DNA of 10,370 nt from JBHIFB01 sp046760905 (GTDB lineage: Bacteria > Gemmatimonadota > CAZMKB01), in assembly GCA_046760905.1 (NCBI GenBank), contig JBHIFB010000114.1, positions 1 to 10,370 of the forward strand. The letters run 5' to 3'. The notes under the pieces are model-generated. The model was not told the DNA's origin, ran no database searches, and saw only the letters and a program-made list of their open reading frames with translations. Of this stretch, positions 7,227-10,370 are shown in pieces (the first letter of the stretch is position 1; each line of letters begins with the position of its first letter). Both the position numbers and the translations under genes were made by a program.

Positions 7227-7255
7227 ATTATACTACCCCCAAATCATCAGAAAGT
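7227..7255 (-). promoter_or_regulatory. Promoter of the rpoZ-rpoD operon
   Basis: A perfect TATAAT -10 (7232-7227) lies on the minus strand, with predicted transcription start near 7220 and a leader of about 48 nt. At 17-nt spacing the -35 position reads ACTTTC (7255-7250), a poor match to TTGACA, and no TGn extended -10 is present. The -10 is convincing; the weak -35 suggests either an activator or non-standard recognition. Read-through from the parA-like gene upstream is also possible, since no clear terminator separates them. Confidence 0.65.
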
Positions 7256-7279
7256 TTCGCATTTTCGTGTCGAACTTTC
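7250..7279. repeat. Inverted repeat over the rpoZ -35 region
   Basis: Plus-strand arms GAAAGTTTCG (7250-7259) and CGAACTTTC (7271-7279) are inverted copies with one extra base and an 11-nt loop. One arm exactly covers the weak -35 position of the rpoZ promoter. There is no U-run after it on either strand, so it is a better candidate operator than a terminator. The rest of the 150-nt gap (7173-7322) contains an isolated SD-like GGAGGAGG (7303-7310) and no gene. Confidence 0.4.
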
Positions 7280-7322
7280 CTTCTGTTAGCTCCCGGTTTA
7301 TACCTCCTCCAGCTTTCCTGAT

Positions 7323-8060
7323 TCACAGTATTGACATCACCTCCTCAGTAAGAGACCTGTAGTCCTCTGTCGCTGTAGAATTTGGTGCGTATTCGAAAAT
7401 ACTCTTCCCGAAGTTTGGAGCTTCCCGGAACTTCGTGTTAACACGTATGACGGTCCTGAACATATGTTTCTGGAAAGTGATCCTCAAAAGCTCCAGTATT
7501 CTCCTTGAGACTCTCGTTCTCGAATCGTACTGTGTCGGAAGTATGCCCAGTAGTTCAAGCTCCGTGTTTGCAAAATTCCTCACTTCCTTCACCAGCCTCA
7601 ACGTCTGTTTGGCTCCTTCGAAGGCCAGAAAGTCCATGCTGACAGGCAGGATGAAAACGTCCGAGAAGGAGAGGGCGTTTATATTTATGAGGTTCACCGA
7701 TGGAGAACAATCACATAGAACATAGTCCACGTTCAGGAGTCCGGCCATGGCATTTTTCAGGATGAATTCCCTTCCAACCTTATTGGATATTACACGTTCA
7801 GCTTCAGCGAGCCTGATTCCACCGGACGGGAGGATGAACAGGTTCGGCCTGACTTGAGTGAGAGTCCCCCTTCCATGTAAGAACAGATCCGACAGGCTTC
7901 CATTGGCATTCGTCTTGAAAGACGTTCCTATGCTCCCCTGGGAATCGCAATCCACAAGAAGCACCTTCTTACCCTTCAATGCAAGCCCATGGCCGAGATT
8001 GACAGCCGTGGTGGTTTTTCCGGCACCTCCCTTTGAAGTGATCACCGCTATCTTTTTCAC
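7323..8060 (-). CDS. ParA/Soj-family ATPase (solitary)
   Basis: 245-residue deviant-Walker ATPase of the ParA/MinD superfamily, of normal Soj length. Seen: N-terminal SKGGAGKTT (residues 9-17) with the signature Lys10 and Lys15, the A' strand VLLVDCDSQGS (about 34-44), the Walker B region DYVLCDCSPS, the LPVSMDFLAFEGAK stretch typical of ParA, and the C-terminal EAPNFGKSIFEYAP motif characteristic of Soj-type proteins. ParA ATPases cycle between nucleoid- or surface-bound dimers and monomers to position chromosomes, plasmids or protein clusters. No ParB or parS-like repeat is in the window. The start is GTG at 8060, where homology begins (VKKIAVIT), with GGGGGAG upstream. The frame is open further upstream to 8318, but that part overlaps lapB and looks nothing like ParA. 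It follows lapB by one base. It could be chromosomal ParA or an orphan positioning ATPase tied to the envelope. Confidence 0.92.
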   Translation of the reverse strand: MKKIAVITSKGGAGKTTTAVNLGHGLALKGKKVLLVDCDSQGSIGTSFKTNANGSLSDLFLHGRGTLTQVRPNLFILPSGGIRLAEAERVISNKVGREFILKNAMAGLLNVDYVLCDCSPSVNLININALSFSDVFILPVSMDFLAFEGAKQTLRLVKEVRNFANTELELLGILPTQYDSRTRVSRRILELLRITFQKHMFRTVIRVNTKFREAPNFGKSIFEYAPNSTATEDYRSLTEEVMSIL

Positions 8061-8061
8061 T

Positions 8062-9225
8062 TCACTCCCCCTTACTCTGTGCTTTTTTCTGAAAATCGAT
8101 CTGCCAGCTCTTGCACTGAGGGCATTTGGAAAAAGACTCCTCTGCGCTGTATGAGCAGAATTTACATTCGAAACGGCGGAACCTGCTTGCGCCTTCCAAG
8201 AAGTACTCTTTAAGCAACGAATGGAGAGGTTGGTGATCTTCTTTCTCCGAGTAAAGCTCAATGAGCGTATGATACATTTCCGGGTTTGTTGCATCAAGGT
8301 CTCTGGCTTCATGCGCAAGCCTGAGGGCGGCGTCGATTTCCCCCCTCCTGTAGTACATTCTTGACAATCCTATCAGGACGTCCGGATTGCTGGGCAGGTC
8401 ATGGCTGAGGCTTTCGTATACCTCTGTCATTCTCCCGAAATGCCCTCCTTCGAAGTATGCTTTCTCGAGTCTCGTTGAAAGATCTCTTATCGCTTCAGGG
8501 TTTTTCTCCAGGAGGCTGCCCCAAACCTCTATGGCCTTATCGTAATTCTTCTCCTCGAAGTAAATATCCCCCAGGTAAATCTGGGCGGGAGGACATGAAG
8601 GATCGTAGGAAAGTGCACTTTTCAGCTTCTTCTTCGCGCTTTCCCTGTCCTGTTCACACTCCATCTTCGCCACGAAGCTCAGGTAATGAGCTATGTATGA
8701 TTTCCCGTCAGCCATGAACAACTTTGCAATTCTCTTAGCAATCTCAATGGCCTCATCCCACATGCGGTTGCCCTCATAGGAAATCAGAAGGAGTTCAAGA
8801 GCTTCGTGATCTTTCTTGTCAAGTTCAAGGGCTTTCTTGCACGTTTCTATTGCACCTTGATATTGGCCTAATTCAATCTGATCCCTGACCAGACTTTTGA
8901 GAACCAGTATTTTCTTATCTCGATCAAGGTTCGGCCTCACTGACAACTCTCTGTGTATCTTCAACGACCGCTCGAAATCCCCTTTATCTCTCAGCAGGTC
9001 CCCTAGCAGCAGATACGGGGCAACTGAAGAGGGGTTTGATTCTATGGAAGCTTTGAGCAGCTGGATCGCCTCATTTGTATTACCCTTCGCGAGCGCCTCG
9101 AGTCCGCGAACGTAAATGGGATCGATGTCCGACCTCCTTCTCTCACCACCCCCGATAACCCTTCTACCGGCGAAAACGACGACTAGCAGGATAACTACTA
9201 TAAGAATCCATGATGTGGGTTCCAT
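8062..9225 (-). CDS. lapB: LapB, LPS-assembly TPR protein with rubredoxin-like metal ribbon
   Basis: 387-residue membrane-anchored TPR protein, close to the 389 of E. coli LapB (YciM). In E. coli, LapB recruits LpxC to the FtsH protease and so tunes LPS synthesis. Seen: one N-terminal membrane helix (about residues 6-20), a basic cytoplasmic edge GGGERRR, a series of TPR units over about 35-345 (for example PYLLLGDLLRDKGDFERSL and AQIYLGDIYFEEKNYDKAI), and a C-terminal metal ribbon with Cys354-x2-Cys357 and Cys368-x2-Cys371. All four cysteines are present. The start ATG shares its A with the lapA stop (TAATG), and GGGGAG is 8 nt ahead, so translation is coupled. The lapA neighbour confirms the identity. 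It implies the host has an LPS-containing outer membrane. FtsH and LpxC genes are not in view. Confidence 0.93.
   Translation of the reverse strand: MEPTSWILIVVILLVVVFAGRRVIGGGERRRSDIDPIYVRGLEALAKGNTNEAIQLLKASIESNPSSVAPYLLLGDLLRDKGDFERSLKIHRELSVRPNLDRDKKILVLKSLVRDQIELGQYQGAIETCKKALELDKKDHEALELLLISYEGNRMWDEAIEIAKRIAKLFMADGKSYIAHYLSFVAKMECEQDRESAKKKLKSALSYDPSCPPAQIYLGDIYFEEKNYDKAIEVWGSLLEKNPEAIRDLSTRLEKAYFEGGHFGRMTEVYESLSHDLPSNPDVLIGLSRMYYRRGEIDAALRLAHEARDLDATNPEMYHTLIELYSEKEDHQPLHSLLKEYFLEGASRFRRFECKFCSYSAEESFSKCPQCKSWQIDFQKKAQSKGE
8065..8071 (-). promoter_or_regulatory. RBS fixing the GTG start of the ParA-like gene
   Basis: GGGGGAG lies 4 nt before GTG (8060-8058) and overlaps the end of lapB, whose TGA is at 8064-8062. 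Together with the typical ParA opening residues directly after this codon, it supports the short start rather than the longer open frame reaching 8318. Confidence 0.6.
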
Positions 9226-9542
9226 TACCGATTCTCCCCTGAAGCCGAATCGAGTCCTTCAAGCGGAGTGGTTCTCAAAGTGATCAGCTCTTCCTCAAGC
9301 TTCATTTTCTCCGCTCTCAGCCTTTTCATCTGTGCCCGGATTCGAATATCATGGTATATCGACAGGGAAAGCATCAGAGCCATCCCGAGTATCACCGACA
9401 GCAGAACAACAACCGTGAGTTGCACTTCATAGTACTGTCTGAAGAACAGATCTATGTCGACAGTTTCGTTGGGATTAAGAAAAGCGAATCCCAAAAGGAT
9501 TATAACAACCACCGCGGGGAGTAATGTTCTCATTAACCACAT
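9225..9542 (-). CDS. lapA: LapA domain protein (DUF1049)
   Basis: 105-residue inner-membrane protein of the LapA/YciS family, partner of LapB in regulating LPS synthesis. Seen: a first membrane helix at about residues 5-23, the short loop LNPNETVDIDLFF typical of the family, a second helix at about 41-63, then a charged cytoplasmic coiled coil (about 64-92, rich in Arg, Lys and Glu). The start ATG at 9542 is chosen because GGAGG lies 8 nt ahead. The second ATG three codons later would be 17 nt from it. It sits 19 nt after miaB and overlaps lapB by one base, so the three are co-transcribed. The family role is inferred from E. coli; small DUF1049 proteins also occur away from LapB, but the pairing here is decisive. 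Confidence 0.9.
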   Translation of the reverse strand: MWLMRTLLPAVVVIILLGFAFLNPNETVDIDLFFRQYYEVQLTVVVLLSVILGMALMLSLSIYHDIRIRAQMKRLRAEKMKLEEELITLRTTPLEGLDSASGENR

Positions 9543-9550
9543 TCGTTAAA

Positions 9551-9555
9551 CCTCC
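9551..9555 (-). promoter_or_regulatory. RBS deciding the lapA start
   Basis: GGAGG is 8 nt before the ATG at 9542-9540, an ideal distance. The alternative ATG at 9533-9531 is too far away. The site is in the 19-nt gap after the miaB stop. Confidence 0.7.
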
Positions 9556-9561
9556 GGTCTT

Positions 9562-10370
9562 TCACGTCCGCACTACACGACCGAGCAGGGTCGGTCCGGT
9601 GGTTCCAGTGATACCGACATTTACTAGCTCGCCCGGTTGACACTCTTTCCCACCGAATACCACACTCCTGGCGCAAGTAGTCTTTCCGAAGAACTCATAT
9701 CCGCTCCGTCTCGATTCACGTTCGACAAGTACCTCGACCACCCTTCCCACGAAGGAGCGATTTTTCTCTGCCGTATGATGTCTTTGAATTGATATTATCT
9801 CACTTAGCCTCTCCTGAGCCTCGAGAGGTTTAACCTGGTCCCTGAGTCTGAGTGCCGGGGTCTTGGGTCTTGGTGAATATCTGTAGGTGAAAGCATCGTC
9901 GAAAACCACCTCGTTCATCAGTGAGATAGTTTCTTCGAAATCCTCCCTGCGCTCACCCGGAAAACCGACGATGATGTCAGATGTTATCGAGATGTCGGGG
10001 ATGCTCTCTCTCAGGGATCTGATCTTCTCGAGATACTCTCTTGTGGTGTATCTCCTCCCCATCAGCTTCAGGATCCTGTCAGATCCTGACTGGACTGGAA
10101 GGTGTATATGATTACAGATGTTCTCCTTATTGCTCATCACCTCGATTACACCATGCGTGAGATACCTCGGGTGTGATGTAACGAATCTCAATCTTTCGAG
10201 ACCCTCGAGTTCCGAGACCTTATCGAGGATTCCCTCGAGATGCACCGAGCCGAACCGATACGCCGTGATGTTCTGCCCGAGCAGCGTGACCTCGACAGCT
10301 CCTTTTTTTAGCGCCTTCCCAACTTCTCTACACACGTTCTCAGGTGATCGACTCCTCTCCCGTCCCCTGA
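9562..10370 (-). CDS. miaB: MiaB, tRNA methylthiotransferase (5' end beyond window)
   Basis: C-terminal 269 residues or so of a radical SAM methylthiotransferase that converts i6A37 to ms2i6A37 in tRNAs reading UNN codons. The open frame continues to the window edge, so the N-terminal UPF0004 domain and the CxxxCxxC cluster motif lie outside. Seen from the edge: RGRERSRSPENV, then VTLLGQNITAYR, whose LLGQN separates MiaB from RimO and MtaB, FVTSHPRYLT, HIHLPVQSGSDRILKLMGR, TSDIIVGFPGE, FDDAFTYRYSPRPKTPA, and a C-terminal TRAM domain (about the last 65 residues) ending in LLGRVVRT. A GTG at 10335 would fall inside the conserved domain and is not the start. It is upstream of lapA by 19 nt. MiaB is unlinked to LPS functionally, so the grouping is probably just co-transcription. 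Confidence 0.95.
   Translation of the reverse strand, partial: RGRERSRSPENVCREVGKALKKGAVEVTLLGQNITAYRFGSVHLEGILDKVSELEGLERLRFVTSHPRYLTHGVIEVMSNKENICNHIHLPVQSGSDRILKLMGRRYTTREYLEKIRSLRESIPDISITSDIIVGFPGERREDFEETISLMNEVVFDDAFTYRYSPRPKTPALRLRDQVKPLEAQERLSEIISIQRHHTAEKNRSFVGRVVEVLVERESRRSGYEFFGKTTCARSVVFGGKECQPGELVNVGITGTTGPTLLGRVVRT

Noticed and set aside
7250..7279. The inverted repeat as a terminator after the ParA-like gene
   Set aside because: The stem is A+T-rich, has a bulge and is not followed by a U-run on the minus strand, while it overlaps the rpoZ promoter.
8061..8318. N-terminal extension of the ParA-like protein by 86 residues
   Set aside because: The extension overlaps the lapB metal-ribbon region in another frame, is basic and low in family similarity, and the standard ParA opening begins at the GTG at 8060.
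10333..10335. GTG as the start of the miaB gene
   Set aside because: The same frame continues to the window edge with RGRERSRSPEN, a conserved MiaB segment, so the gene is simply cut by the window.
1..10370. Defence island, CRISPR array, prophage or insertion sequence
   Set aside because: No repeat-spacer array, transposase, integrase, terminal repeats or toxin-antitoxin pair was seen. The MoxR/DUF58 pair is next to a transporter rather than to nucleases or effectors.

Overview
Every gene in this window lies on the minus strand, so transcription runs from high to low coordinates. The window reads as mostly housekeeping and cell-envelope DNA from a diderm (Gram-negative-type) bacterium. Base composition looks close to balanced by eye. 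A LapA/LapB pair implies an outer membrane with LPS-like lipid. The compact primary sigma factor without region 1.1 and the GldA/GldF-like ABC exporter both resemble what is seen in the FCB superphylum (Bacteroidota relatives and uncultured phyla around them). That placement is an inference, not something a single window can prove.

Right end (10370 to 7323): a tight run of miaB (N-terminus beyond the window), lapA, lapB and a ParA-family ATPase. miaB and lapA are 19 nt apart, the lapA stop and lapB start share one base, and the lapB stop is one base from the parA-like start. This looks like one transcript joining tRNA modification, LPS-synthesis control and a lone ParA-type ATPase.

Middle (7322 to 5977): rpoZ (omega subunit) and a 293-residue rpoD-like primary sigma factor form a two-gene unit. 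A -10 box of perfect consensus precedes it, with an inverted repeat over the -35 position, and a strong intrinsic terminator follows it.

Next (5873 to 3483): a full-length comEC/rec2 DNA-uptake channel gene with the C-terminal metallo-beta-lactamase domain intact. It has a weak ribosome binding site and a G8/C8 tract in its leader.

Left end (3365 to 1): moxR, a DUF58 gene, an ABC ATPase and an ABC-2 permease (C-terminus beyond the window) form a second operon. Its promoter is near-perfect (TTGACA, 17 nt, TAAAAT), and the -35 hexamer contains the comEC stop codon. The most plausible job is an envelope-associated exporter with a MoxR/von Willebrand-type chaperone pair.

Three starts are non-ATG and are fixed by upstream stops or SD sequences: rpoD and DUF58 (both TTG) and the parA-like gene (GTG). 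No tRNA, rRNA, CRISPR, insertion sequence or phage feature was seen. No intergenic gap exceeds 300 bases; the three sizeable gaps (117, 175 and 150 bases) are described in the features. I found no clearly new biological system. The best leads are the ParA gene embedded behind lapB, the rpoZ-rpoD pairing with its candidate operator, and the moxR promoter nested in the comEC stop.
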